11,660 nt of DNA from Bacteroidales bacterium (GCA_017527945.1 JAFXPL010000012.1:1-11660), one strand, 5' to 3'. Positions 1 to 6,104 are shown, counted from the first letter of the stretch. The notes: generated by a model from the letters alone, not told the origin. Numbers and translations: made by a program.

Positions 1-2
1 CC

Positions 3-503
3 CAATACTATGAAAGTTTGCATTGGATTGAGGATGCCGGAATTGCAAAACGCTGCTATAATCTGTCTGTTACAGAACTTCCCTTGGACGGAAACGCCAA
101 GGAGGATGTCTTTAAGGTGTATATGCAGGACACCGGTCTGTTTTTATCTATGCTGGAATATGGAACCCAAGCAGATGTGCTGAAAGGGAACTTGTTGGGT
201 TACAAAGGGGCCCTCTATGAGAATATTATGGCAGACATATTGTCCAAAATGGGCAGAAAACTCTACTATTTTCATAAAGATTCGGGCTTGGAAGTGGATT
301 TTGTCATTCGGTATAAAGGGAAATGCACATTGTTGGAAGTGAAAGCGTCGTCTGGCAATGTGAAAAGCACCAAAACCATATTGAAGCATCCGGAAGTCTA
401 TCACGTCACGGATGCTATCAAGTTGGGCGATTATAACATTGGACGTGATGGGCAGCTGCTCACACTCCCCTTCTATATGGGATTTCTGCTCACAGAAGTA
501 TAA
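3..503 (+). CDS. AAA-family ATPase, C-terminal DUF4143 part (5' end outside window)
   Basis: This is the end of an ATPase of the group that joins an N-terminal AAA domain to a C-terminal DUF4143 domain, common in Bacteroidetes. The reading frame is open to the window edge (residues QYYES precede the first possible start codon, a TTG at 18), so the nucleotide-binding half with the Walker motifs lies upstream. Seen here: the DTGLFLSML segment, GALYENIMADIL, and near the C-terminus LEVDFVI followed by TLLEVKAS. The latter resembles the D...ExK core of the PD-(D/E)XK nuclease fold that has been proposed for DUF4143; that this copy is catalytic is only inference. Usual family length is about 380-450 residues, so roughly 167 residues or 40% are present. 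The cellular role of these proteins is poorly known. The next gene starts 22 bases on, but has a much higher GC content, so a shared operon is uncertain. Confidence 0.88.
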   Translation, partial: QYYESLHWIEDAGIAKRCYNLSVTELPLDGNAKEDVFKVYMQDTGLFLSMLEYGTQADVLKGNLLGYKGALYENIMADILSKMGRKLYYFHKDSGLEVDFVIRYKGKCTLLEVKASSGNVKSTKTILKHPEVYHVTDAIKLGDYNIGRDGQLLTLPFYMGFLLTEV

Positions 504-525
504 GATTTTTTAACTGAGTATAGAT

Positions 526-1251
526 ATGGATTTCAACAACAAAATCGCCGTCGTCACGGGCGGCGCGCTGGGCATCGGACGATGCATCGCCGAGGAGTTC
601 CGGAAAGCCGGGGCCACCGTTTGTGTCATTGACAAGCAGCCGGGCGACCATTTCGTCGGCGACCTTGCTAACAAGGATGTGCTGGAACGGTTCGCCAAAG
701 AGGTGATTGCGAGGCACGGTCGCGTGGACTACCTCGTCAACAATGCCCTGCCGCTGATGAAGGGGCTTGCGGAGTGCAGCTACGAGGAGTTCCAGTATGC
801 TCTGAGCGTGGGCGTGACAGCCCCGTTCTACCTTGCCAAGCTCTTTGCCCCGCACTTTGCGGAGGGCGCCGCCATCGTCAACATCTCCTCCTCCCGCGAC
901 CGCATGAGCCAGCCGCAGACCGAGAGCTACACGGCCGCCAAGGGTGGCATCGCCGCGCTGACTCACGCGCTGGCGGTCAGTCTGGCGAGGAAGGTGCGTG
1001 TCAACTCCATCTCCCCGGGCTGGATCGACACCCAATACACCGTCTATGAAGGTCCCGATGCCCTGCAGCAGCCGGCGGGTCGTGTGGGCAATCCCTTGGA
1101 CATTGCCAATATGGTGCTGTATCTCTGCTCCAACAAGGCCGGCTTCATCACTGGCGAGAACATCTGCATCGACGGCGGCATGACCCGCCAGATGATCTAC
1201 CACGGAGATAATGGGTGGAGCTTGTCGGCAGAGAAGGCCATGCCGCAGTAA
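526..1251 (+). CDS. SDR-family NAD(P)-dependent oxidoreductase
   Basis: This encodes a 241-residue classical short-chain dehydrogenase/reductase, a cytoplasmic Rossmann-fold enzyme acting on an alcohol/ketone pair; the substrate is not readable from sequence. Seen: the cofactor motif TGGALGIG (residues 11-18), Asp36 at the end of the second strand (usually favours NAD over NADP), the DLANKD adenine-binding region (46-51), NNA (72-74), catalytic Ser122, Tyr135 and Lys139 (YxxxK), and the SPGW segment after strand six. The C-terminal GENICIDGG stretch is typical. The Asn of the N-S-Y-K tetrad aligns with Gly96 (SVGVTAPF), a noticeable change that also occurs in some SDR subgroups. Length is normal for the family (about 250). 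The start at 526 is chosen because the glycine motif follows immediately; there is no Shine-Dalgarno sequence. GC content is clearly higher than in the flanking ATPase and IS, hinting at a different origin. Confidence 0.95.
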   Translation: MDFNNKIAVVTGGALGIGRCIAEEFRKAGATVCVIDKQPGDHFVGDLANKDVLERFAKEVIARHGRVDYLVNNALPLMKGLAECSYEEFQYALSVGVTAPFYLAKLFAPHFAEGAAIVNISSSRDRMSQPQTESYTAAKGGIAALTHALAVSLARKVRVNSISPGWIDTQYTVYEGPDALQQPAGRVGNPLDIANMVLYLCSNKAGFITGENICIDGGMTRQMIYHGDNGWSLSAEKAMPQ

Positions 1252-1493
1252 CGCTGCACATTCCTATTCTTGCTACTGATAACAGTTGTGTGCCTCTGAC
1301 GCCTGGAAGCATCGGCTTCGCACGCCGCGTCGTCGGGCTTTCCTCTGCAATGGCTTTGGATGGCCACACAATTATACCGTTGCCAACGAAAGGAGGCGGC
1401 GGAATCACATACGTTAAACGGCACCGACAATGCCATAGCTAAACCAACATCCCCGTCAAGAGAGGAATACCGATAGGGAAACTATTCTCTATT
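1252..1493. other. Intergenic region, no convincing gene
   Basis: About 240 bases lie between the SDR stop and the IS target duplication. Short open frames on both strands cross it, but none has a recognisable domain, promoter or start context, and at least three frames are open over the same bases, which argues against a real protein. The stretch 1300-1420 is GC-rich and looks unlike the AT-rich bases beside the IS. It may be a dispersed repeat or decayed gene; nothing in the window repeats it. No T-tailed terminator hairpin was seen behind the SDR gene. Confidence 0.5.
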
Positions 1494-1502
1494 TATAAAT
1501 CA
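1494..1502. repeat. Target site duplication, left copy (TATAAATCA)
   Basis: The 9 bases TATAAATCA directly precede the left inverted repeat of the IS. The identical 9 bases occur directly after the right inverted repeat at 2827-2835, as expected from duplication of the target on insertion. Confidence 0.85.
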
Positions 1503-1520
1503 TAGTACTGTTGCGATAAA
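1503..1520 (+). repeat. IS left terminal inverted repeat
   Basis: The sequence TAGTACTGTTGCGATAAA at the left end pairs with the right end, whose reverse complement begins TACTACTGTTGCGATAAA. Only the third base differs. It lies downstream of the transposase stop codon, close to its 3' end (stop at 1530-1532). Confidence 0.88.
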
Positions 1521-1529
1521 ATTTTAGCA

Positions 1530-2702
1530 TTAATCAAATAAACTAAGTTCTTTGACATTTTGATTTGAATTTGCCTTATTGGACGGTTTGGAGAGAAGTT
1601 CTCTCAGCGATGTTTTTTCCAATGCAGAGCATCGAATGAGCGTGGCCACTTCAGTAATAGGGTATGAACTTGCACAATCATGCCTTATTCTTGCTATAAT
1701 TAAATAAGCGCACACTGCCACCCACAAGTGTGTCTTAACTGCATTTTCAGAATATCCCCACAAACGCTTGATACAGATGTTTTGCTTGATCCATTTGAAG
1801 AACACTTCAATATCCCAGCGATGGCGGTAAATGAGGGCTATTTCAGAGGCCGAGAAGAAGAAGTTGTTTGTGACAAATGTGATTATCTCCCCACTGTCTG
1901 GATCTAACGCCTTGATAATCCGCAAGTCATCACGATACAACTGCTGGGATTTCGGGATAATCAGCCTGGCCACATAGTCGGAACGGATATTGGAAACCTG
2001 CTCGTCTTCGGGAAGGATTCTTATTGTCTCAAATCGCATGTTGTCCTTAGGGCGCATGACAAAGAATGCCCCAGCCAAGTTGATTCTCCACATTTGTTCA
2101 AGGTCAACGTACGCTTTGTCTGATGTATATACGGCACCACTTTCAAAATCAACAAGTTCCCACATATTGCTGTCGTGCCACTTTCCGTCTGTGATGTATA
2201 TCTGTGCGGGGATGGGACTTCGTAAATCTAACAAGGTATGCATTTTGACCGCACCTTTTGAATACTTACCAAGTGCCCATTTCGCCAATTTGATACTTGT
2301 GGATATTGTAGTGGAGTCCAAGGCATAAATAACATTGTCAACCGAAATGTCCCGAATGTTTTCCTTCGCATACAAAGGCCGAACACTATGGATCAAATAT
2401 TGTCCGAACTCTTCGAATATATGGTAATCTCTTGTCTCGTTTGCTCGTGCAAGTGATGAAACTTGAACGGTATTTCTTATCCCAAGATGATATATGACAT
2501 CGGAATGGGCTGTTAAACACAATATTATCTCGTGTAAAGACGTGCATCCTGTCAATTGTCCGAACAACAGATGCAGAAGCTGATTGTAACTGTTCAAGTT
2601 CTTGGCATGGAAATCTGTATTATACTTCTTGACAATCTTCTTGAACTCATACCGGGGCAAAAAATCCATAACTTGGGCAAAGACATATCGGCCAATATTC
2701 AT
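1530..2702 (-). CDS. IS4-family transposase (DDE, DUF4372-type N-terminus)
   Basis: This 390-residue protein is the cut-and-paste transposase of the surrounding IS; it cleaves the element's ends and joins them to a new target. The catalytic triad can be placed: Asp129 in ALDSTT, Asp195 in YTSDKAY and Glu299. Glu299 lies inside a perfect Y-(2)-R-(3)-E-(6)-K signature (Tyr292, Arg295, Glu299, Lys306), the hallmark of the IS4 family. The N-terminal 75 residues (GRYVFAQVMDFLP, then NSYNQLLHLLFGQLTGCTSL) look like the DUF4372 DNA-binding region often found with Bacteroidetes IS4 elements. Length is normal and there is no frameshift, so it is likely functional. The start ATG at 2702 leaves 124 bases to the right IS end, enough for its promoter, but I could not point to a clear one. 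Confidence 0.95.
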   Translation of the reverse strand: MNIGRYVFAQVMDFLPRYEFKKIVKKYNTDFHAKNLNSYNQLLHLLFGQLTGCTSLHEIILCLTAHSDVIYHLGIRNTVQVSSLARANETRDYHIFEEFGQYLIHSVRPLYAKENIRDISVDNVIYALDSTTISTSIKLAKWALGKYSKGAVKMHTLLDLRSPIPAQIYITDGKWHDSNMWELVDFESGAVYTSDKAYVDLEQMWRINLAGAFFVMRPKDNMRFETIRILPEDEQVSNIRSDYVARLIIPKSQQLYRDDLRIIKALDPDSGEIITFVTNNFFFSASEIALIYRHRWDIEVFFKWIKQNICIKRLWGYSENAVKTHLWVAVCAYLIIARIRHDCASSYPITEVATLIRCSALEKTSLRELLSKPSNKANSNQNVKELSLFD

Positions 2703-2808
2703 AATTCTACGATTTTTCGGTCATAGAATATATGAAATTTTCAAATCAAAAAATCAAAGAACACTTGTAAAAGATAGTATATCAATAACTTATATGAATT
2801 TTTCAAAA

Positions 2809-2826
2809 TTTATCGCAACAGTAGTA
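2809..2826 (-). repeat. IS right terminal inverted repeat
   Basis: The sequence TTTATCGCAACAGTAGTA is the inverted partner of the left end, with 17 of 18 positions matching. It lies upstream of the transposase start and borders the right copy of the 9-bp duplication. Confidence 0.88.
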
Positions 2827-2835
2827 TATAAATCA
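2827..2835. repeat. Target site duplication, right copy (TATAAATCA)
   Basis: Perfect copy of the 9 bases at 1494-1502. It ends only 10 bases before the -7 box of the next gene, so the insertion is in that gene's promoter. Confidence 0.85.
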
Positions 2836-2845
2836 CAAAAAAATG

Positions 2846-2853
2846 TACTTTTG
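2846..2853 (+). promoter_or_regulatory. Bacteroidetes -7 box (TACTTTTG) of the small exported protein gene
   Basis: TACTTTTG matches the TAnnTTTG consensus exactly and lies 21 bases before the ATG at 2875. The -33 position, 19-21 bases upstream, now falls at the junction of the target duplication and the IS end, where no TTTG or TTG is present. The original -33 half was probably displaced to the left side of the IS. Confidence 0.6.
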
Positions 2854-2874
2854 TCGCGTCAAACAAAAAAGGCG

Positions 2875-3276
2875 ATGCGACATCTGATTGGCATATTCTC
2901 CGTGTTGTGGACACTGCTTCTCGGCGGTGTCTCAGACGAGGTACGCTCCGTACAGCACACCGATGGGAGTTCCACCGTCACGCAGCCTGCGTCGGAGAGG
3001 CTCACAGCCGACAACCTGCCAAACAAGGACCTGCTGTTCAGCTCGGCGCAGTCGCTGCTGACGGTCGGCGAGGAGGAAAGCACCGCGCCGAATGTGCGCC
3101 CGCATTCGTCCAACAGCCGAACGAACAATCTGTCATATAGCAATTTCCACATCTTCCGCAATGGCAAAGTGGTCCATATTCTCCGGCATCCCTACCCCAC
3201 CGTCCACGACAAGGGTTTTGCAGGTATTTTCTCTGCCGACCGCTACTTCATAGCCTTGCGGCGCATCCGGATTTAG
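2875..3276 (+). CDS. Small exported protein of unknown function
   Basis: I do not recognise a family for this 133-residue protein. The N-terminus (MRHLIGIFSVLWTLLLGG, residues 1-18) is basic and then hydrophobic, which fits a signal peptide or single membrane anchor, so the rest is probably periplasmic or surface-facing. The middle (about 20-80) is polar, rich in Ser, Thr and Glu and probably poorly ordered. The C-terminal 45 residues (NFHIFRNGKVVHILRHPYPTVHD, ending DRYFIALRRIRI) are more compact and aromatic and look like the conserved part. The frame stays open upstream into the IS, but the ATG at 2875 is preferred because it follows a -7 box by 21 bases. It is followed by a 123-base gap with a hairpin. 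Expression may be altered by the IS insertion in front of it. Confidence 0.65.
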   Translation: MRHLIGIFSVLWTLLLGGVSDEVRSVQHTDGSSTVTQPASERLTADNLPNKDLLFSSAQSLLTVGEEESTAPNVRPHSSNSRTNNLSYSNFHIFRNGKVVHILRHPYPTVHDKGFAGIFSADRYFIALRRIRI

Positions 3277-3328
3277 ACAGTTTTCCATTCACTCATTTTT
3301 TTTAAGCCATTCACAAGAACGGCTTCTT

Positions 3329-3364
3329 GGCGTACGCCTGTCCGTATGCACGATGGCGTATGCC
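3329..3364 (+). repeat. Inverted repeat / hairpin between genes
   Basis: GGCGTACGCC (3329-3338) and GGCGTATGCC (3355-3364) can pair as a 10-bp stem with one G-U wobble and a 16-base loop; the left arm is also self-complementary. There is no T-run after it, so it is not a standard intrinsic terminator. A second weak pair, AAGCC/GGCTT (3304-3308, 3321-3325), lies just upstream. It may separate the exported-protein gene from the following pair at the mRNA level. Confidence 0.5.
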
Positions 3365-3399
3365 CTTCAAGTATATCATTTCACTAAAATTATAAAATA

Positions 3400-3837
3400 A
3401 TGGAAAACAATTTCAAAAAGGTTCATGCGATAAAGGACCTCATCATCTCCGGCTGCATTATTTTGGCCGGCGCAGCCCTGTTCTTCGTGCACAAGGCCAC
3501 GGGTGTGTGCATATTCCTCTGCGGCATAATTTTCCTCATTCTCTACAAATCTGGCTACAAACTGAACGGCGAAGGCTTTCTTCTACAGAAAAAGAGTATG
3601 GAGCTAAACTATAACTGTCGCGAATCCCTCTTAGACTTCCTCAACGGCAAGAAAATTGAGCCCATGCTTGTGCAGGGCAACGAGGGAGGTACCGTCCTGT
3701 TGGAGGTGTGGTTCAACGCCCCCGCCGACATCGCCTACGCGAAGCTGTCCGAATACAAGGAACTCAGATTCCAAACCGTTACCGACATTGTGAAACTCCC
3801 GGCTGACCAAGCACAGCTGCTAATCCAGAAGATATGA
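3400..3837 (+). CDS. Two-helix membrane protein, paralog A
   Basis: Unrecognised 145-residue protein. Residues 13-30 and about 33-49 form two closely spaced hydrophobic helices, followed by a soluble C-terminal domain of about 95 residues. Directly after the second helix comes GYKLNG (52-57), and 22 residues later FLNG (80-83). The same two motifs with the same 22-residue gap occur in the next gene, so the two are paralogs. The helix hairpin suggests an inner-membrane protein with the soluble part and N-terminus on the same, probably cytoplasmic, side; that is inference. Its stop overlaps the next start (ATGA), so the two are co-translated, perhaps as subunits of one complex. The start ATG at 3400 follows an AT-rich leader without a Shine-Dalgarno sequence. 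No enzyme motif is visible. Confidence 0.8.
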   Translation: MENNFKKVHAIKDLIISGCIILAGAALFFVHKATGVCIFLCGIIFLILYKSGYKLNGEGFLLQKKSMELNYNCRESLLDFLNGKKIEPMLVQGNEGGTVLLEVWFNAPADIAYAKLSEYKELRFQTVTDIVKLPADQAQLLIQKI

Positions 3838-4289
3838 AGAAGGATACAGCAAAACAGGTCTTTTTATGGACAGACTGGTTGATTCTCGGAATCCTGATCG
3901 CCGCCGGAGTGTTCGTCATTGCCCTCGGTGGCAGTTGGACATCTTTCGGAGTTTGCTGGACTGTCAGCGTGCTGGCCTTGGCTCCCTTCCTCCGCCACGG
4001 CTACAAGTTGAATGGGCAGACCGGCGTGTTCCGTTTGGAGGAAGTTCTGGTCCCTCGCGAATGCCAGAAACAAATTCTGGCGTTCTTGAACGGCGAGACC
4101 GACAACATTGACGTGCATCCCGCCGTGCACGGCGGTGCCTTGGTGCAGTTGTTTCGCCGCAAGTCGGACGGCACGATACTGGCGCAATACTTTGACTACG
4201 CCCAGCACCTCGCCGGCACGGAGTACCCATTCGTACCCATAAGCGCACAGCAGGCTAAGGCACTCCAAAAACTACAGGCAATACAATAG
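3834..4289 (+). CDS. Two-helix membrane protein, paralog B
   Basis: A 151-residue protein of unknown function, paralogous to the preceding gene. It has two hydrophobic helices (about 13-31 and 36-53), then GYKLNG (56-61), FLNG (84-87, the same spacing as in paralog A), and a C-terminal domain with an AQYFDYAQ segment aligned to the AYAKLSEYK of the first protein. Both end in a short helix rich in Ala, Gln, Leu and Lys. Overall identity is low outside the motifs, so the duplication is old and the two may have specialised. Its start overlaps the previous stop by 4 bases (ATGA), implying translational coupling. A strong terminator follows 28 bases after the stop, so the pair forms a complete transcription unit. 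No catalytic residues or known domain could be identified. Confidence 0.8.
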   Translation: MKKDTAKQVFLWTDWLILGILIAAGVFVIALGGSWTSFGVCWTVSVLALAPFLRHGYKLNGQTGVFRLEEVLVPRECQKQILAFLNGETDNIDVHPAVHGGALVQLFRRKSDGTILAQYFDYAQHLAGTEYPFVPISAQQAKALQKLQAIQ

Positions 4290-4316
4290 CGAACCGACTT
4301 TTTCGAATGCATACTT

Positions 4317-4349
4317 AAAGAGACGTCTTAATTCGGCGTCTCTTTTTTT
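4317..4349 (+). terminator. Rho-independent terminator after the paralog pair
   Basis: A perfect 9-bp stem, AAAGAGACG (4317-4325) with CGTCTCTTT (4337-4345), has an 11-base loop and runs into an unbroken T-tract (4343-4349). It lies 28 bases after the second paralog's stop and ends that operon. Confidence 0.88.
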
Positions 4350-4378
4350 GTGGTTTAACCGAACATTTACACTTTTCG

Positions 4379-4386
4379 TACATTTG
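4379..4386 (+). promoter_or_regulatory. Bacteroidetes -7 box (TACATTTG) before a gene remnant
   Basis: TACATTTG is an exact TAnnTTTG match, 30 bases after the terminator. No clear TTTG is seen 19-21 bases upstream. What follows is only a gene fragment, so if active it would transcribe the remnants at 4388-4671 and run against the methyltransferase gene. Confidence 0.45.
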
Positions 4387-4387
4387 C

Positions 4388-4528
4388 GACAGGTTCACCT
4401 ACAAGGAGAACACCCGCGTGCAGGACTTCATGACGATGGCGTTCCTGCTGTTGGACATCCCGCGCGTGCGCACAGGCATCGAGAAGGTGCCTTGCTGGCC
4501 TGTGTATGGCATCAAGATAAGTGTATGA
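4388..4528 (+). pseudogene. Gene fragment, unrecognised, ending in ATGA overlap
   Basis: In the second frame the bases read DRFTYKENTRVQDF, MTMAFLLLDIPRVRTGIEKV and then a TGA at 4526-4528. The amino-acid composition and the GC-rich codon use look like real coding sequence, whereas the overlapping longer frame gives a His/Arg-rich shadow. There is no start codon before the conserved-looking part: the first ATG in frame is at 4433. The piece is therefore probably the 3' remnant of a larger gene whose front has been lost. Its stop overlaps the ATG of the next small reading frame in the ATGA manner of coupled genes, so the two were probably neighbours in an operon. I cannot name the family. Confidence 0.45.
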
Positions 4529-4671
4529 CCGAATCTGAGCTATACAAATACCTCGGCACATTGACCAAAGGCAAGGACCAATGGGAAGAAAACATCGCTG
4601 AAATCGACAGCAACCGCGTGGTTAATATTCACTGTTTGGGGGCCGTGAAGGCGGCAGTCCGAAACGGTTGA
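4525..4671 (+). pseudogene. Short ORF, probable internally deleted HEAT-repeat protein
   Basis: This 48-residue frame begins MTESELYKYLGTLTKGKDQW and ends DSNRVVNIHCLGAVKAAVRNG. From memory of the family, the first part resembles the N-terminus of a roughly 200-residue Bacteroidales HEAT-repeat protein, and the last part resembles a terminal HEAT-repeat helix (D-N-V-H-L-A spacing). If so, the middle has been removed by an in-frame deletion near residue 24, leaving a short fused product that may be non-functional. The alternative is a genuine short protein. Its stop codon abuts the stop of the convergent methyltransferase gene with no spacer and no terminator between, an arrangement more like a rearrangement scar than an ordered gene end. 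Confidence 0.45.
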
Positions 4672-5298
4672 TCATTTCTTCGCCGTCATGCACAGCCACC
4701 GCTTTTCCTCGTTCACCGTAATGTTGAGGTCGCGGAAGCCGACATTCGTCAGATGGAGCCGGATTTCCTCCGGCTTGTAAGTGTGCATTCCCTCGATCAT
4801 ACTCTCCCATTTGGCATCCATTTCGCCGCTACCGTCTGATTCGTTGACAATGACAAATTGACCGCCGGGGTTCAGCACCCTTTTCACCTCGTTGAAGCAG
4901 TGCTCGATATCGGGCCAGAAGTAGATGGTCTCGAAGGCGGTCACCAAGTCGAACGAGCCTTCGTCGAACGGGAGGTTGGCGACGTTGCCTTCCAAAACCT
5001 TGCAGCGGCCCTCCTGGATGGCTTTCGCGTTCACTTTCGTCGATTTCCGGACGGACACCGGCGAGAAATCGATACCCGTAATGGTTCCCCGCAAGGTGCG
5101 TTGCAGCAGCCGGGCGATATTCGCGCCTCCGCCGCACCCGATGTCGAGAATTCGGTCGTCGGCATCAATTTTCACAGATGCCAACGCCCAATTCGCCATC
5201 GCAGCGTGACCGCCACCGTTCATTCCGTTGACCATAATTTTACCTAAAAAGCCCTCTGGCTTTCTGGCATTGCTGAAAAATTTGCTCAAAAATCCCAT
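4672..5298 (-). CDS. Class I SAM-dependent methyltransferase (soluble)
   Basis: A 208-residue cytoplasmic enzyme that transfers a methyl group from S-adenosylmethionine; the acceptor is unknown. The SAM-binding motif I is ILDIGCGGG (50-58), followed by GTITGIDFSP with the acidic residue that binds the ribose, then LPFDEGSFDLVTAFETIYFW and a motif III-like RVLNPGGQFVIVNE, the Methyltransf_11 order. A conserved-looking NGMNGGGHAAMANWAL segment (24-39) before motif I is probably part of the substrate or cofactor lid. I chose the ATG at 5298 over the longer frame to 5367 because the latter would run back into the upstream gene and the sequence MGFLSKFF starts the typical N-terminal helix. It begins 11 bases after the stop of the membrane-anchored methyltransferase, so both belong to one minus-strand operon downstream of the AraC regulator. 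Confidence 0.93.
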   Translation of the reverse strand: MGFLSKFFSNARKPEGFLGKIMVNGMNGGGHAAMANWALASVKIDADDRILDIGCGGGANIARLLQRTLRGTITGIDFSPVSVRKSTKVNAKAIQEGRCKVLEGNVANLPFDEGSFDLVTAFETIYFWPDIEHCFNEVKRVLNPGGQFVIVNESDGSGEMDAKWESMIEGMHTYKPEEIRLHLTNVGFRDLNITVNEEKRWLCMTAKK

Positions 5299-5309
5299 AA
5301 TCTGTATGT

Positions 5310-6104
5310 TTATTTTTTCCCTTTTAAAATGGCCGACCCGATCAAGGTCATCCATTTGGCCTCCCACGGGGACATGAACATGCCTTGGGTGGTGTCAATA
5401 AGTTCCACCTCCTCATAGCCCATTTCTTTCAATCGTTGCACAAAAGCCTGCATATCGCCGTACATCATACGCGAGAAGACGTCGTGGATGGCGAAAGTGC
5501 CGCCTTTCTTCAGCACGCGCAGTGTTTCCAGCAAAATGGCCTGCCGGTCGCGGCTGGGGATGTTGTGATAGACATAGTTGCTGGTCACCGCGTCGAAAGT
5601 CTCGTCCGGGAAATCCAGTTTCAGCGCATTGCCTTTGGCGAAAGAAGTGCGGTCGTCCACCCCTTCGGCCTTTGCATTTTCTTCGCAAAGCGTCTGATTG
5701 TAGGAGGCATATTCTGCGCCCCATCGGTCGATGCCAACCATCTTGGATTGCGGGTTGCACTTGGCAACGGCAATAGTCAACGCACCACTGCCGCAACCCA
5801 CATCGAGACCTATGCCTCCCTCAGGAAGGATGACATGCTGCGAAAGACCTTCAATGATCTGTTTCGACATCTGTCGTTCCCCATCGTATGAGAAAGTCCT
5901 ATGCAACAGCCACATCCACAACGCAACCAATGTCAATACGATGGCGAGTATGAGGAAGACAATTTTCAGGATGATCTTCCATGTGCCGGCGGCAAGCAGG
6001 CCGCTCAAGCCAAAGACAAGGAACAAAACGAGGCTGGCCGCAGCACCGCCCAAAGCCCCTAAAATCATACCTTTCGGAATCCAATTTTTGTAATTCGGTT
6101 TCAT
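5310..6104 (-). CDS. Membrane-anchored class I SAM-dependent methyltransferase
   Basis: A 264-residue protein with two N-terminal hydrophobic helices (about 12-38 and 44-67) and a C-terminal Rossmann-type methyltransferase domain. Motif I is GLDVGCGSGALT (99-110); GIDRWG (124-129) carries the SAM-ribose acidic residue; then come DFPDETFDAVTSNYVYHNI and RVLKKGGTFAIHDVF. The anchor suggests that the domain works at the inner face of the cytoplasmic membrane, perhaps on a lipid or other hydrophobic substrate; this is inference. The ATG at 6104 is preferred to an in-frame start at 6155 because MKPNYKNWIPKG gives a positive, short leader before the first helix. The downstream soluble methyltransferase is only weakly similar outside the SAM motifs, so the two probably carry out different steps rather than being recent duplicates. 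Confidence 0.92.
   Translation of the reverse strand: MKPNYKNWIPKGMILGALGGAAASLVLFLVFGLSGLLAAGTWKIILKIVFLILAIVLTLVALWMWLLHRTFSYDGERQMSKQIIEGLSQHVILPEGGIGLDVGCGSGALTIAVAKCNPQSKMVGIDRWGAEYASYNQTLCEENAKAEGVDDRTSFAKGNALKLDFPDETFDAVTSNYVYHNIPSRDRQAILLETLRVLKKGGTFAIHDVFSRMMYGDMQAFVQRLKEMGYEEVELIDTTQGMFMSPWEAKWMTLIGSAILKGKK

Larger units (their letters stand above)
1503..2826 (-). mobile_element. Complete IS4-family insertion sequence, 1324 bp
   Basis: The element holds one full-length transposase gene on the minus strand and is bounded by 18-bp terminal inverted repeats (1503-1520 and 2809-2826), identical at 17 of 18 positions with the mismatch at the third base. It is flanked by perfect 9-bp direct repeats (1494-1502, 2827-2835). 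Length, a single DDE transposase, inverted repeats of this size and a 9-bp duplication all fit the IS4 family, where IS10 and IS50 also give 9 bp. The intact ORF, near-perfect ends and unmutated duplication suggest a recent insertion and a potentially active element. The name of the IS cannot be given without a database comparison. Confidence 0.92.

Noticed and set aside
3..503. Toxin or restriction system based on the PD-(D/E)XK-like motif
   Set aside because: The motif is a normal part of DUF4143, and no partner antitoxin or methylase lies next to it.
490..1203. Long minus-strand open frame opposite the SDR gene (237 codons)
   Set aside because: It is the mirror of a GC-rich gene with textbook SDR motifs; its product is Gly/Val/His-rich without a domain.
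2602..2874. Longer N-terminus for the small exported protein, running into the IS
   Set aside because: This part crosses the IS right end and the target duplication, so it is a chance fusion; the promoter box and signal peptide fit the ATG at 2875.
3864..4268. Minus-strand frames opposite paralog B
   Set aside because: No domain, no promoter, and the plus-strand gene is supported by its paralog and terminator.
4348..4524. N-terminal extension of the short HEAT-like frame
   Set aside because: It begins in the terminator T-tract and gives a His/Arg-rich sequence; the second frame is the protein-like one over these bases.
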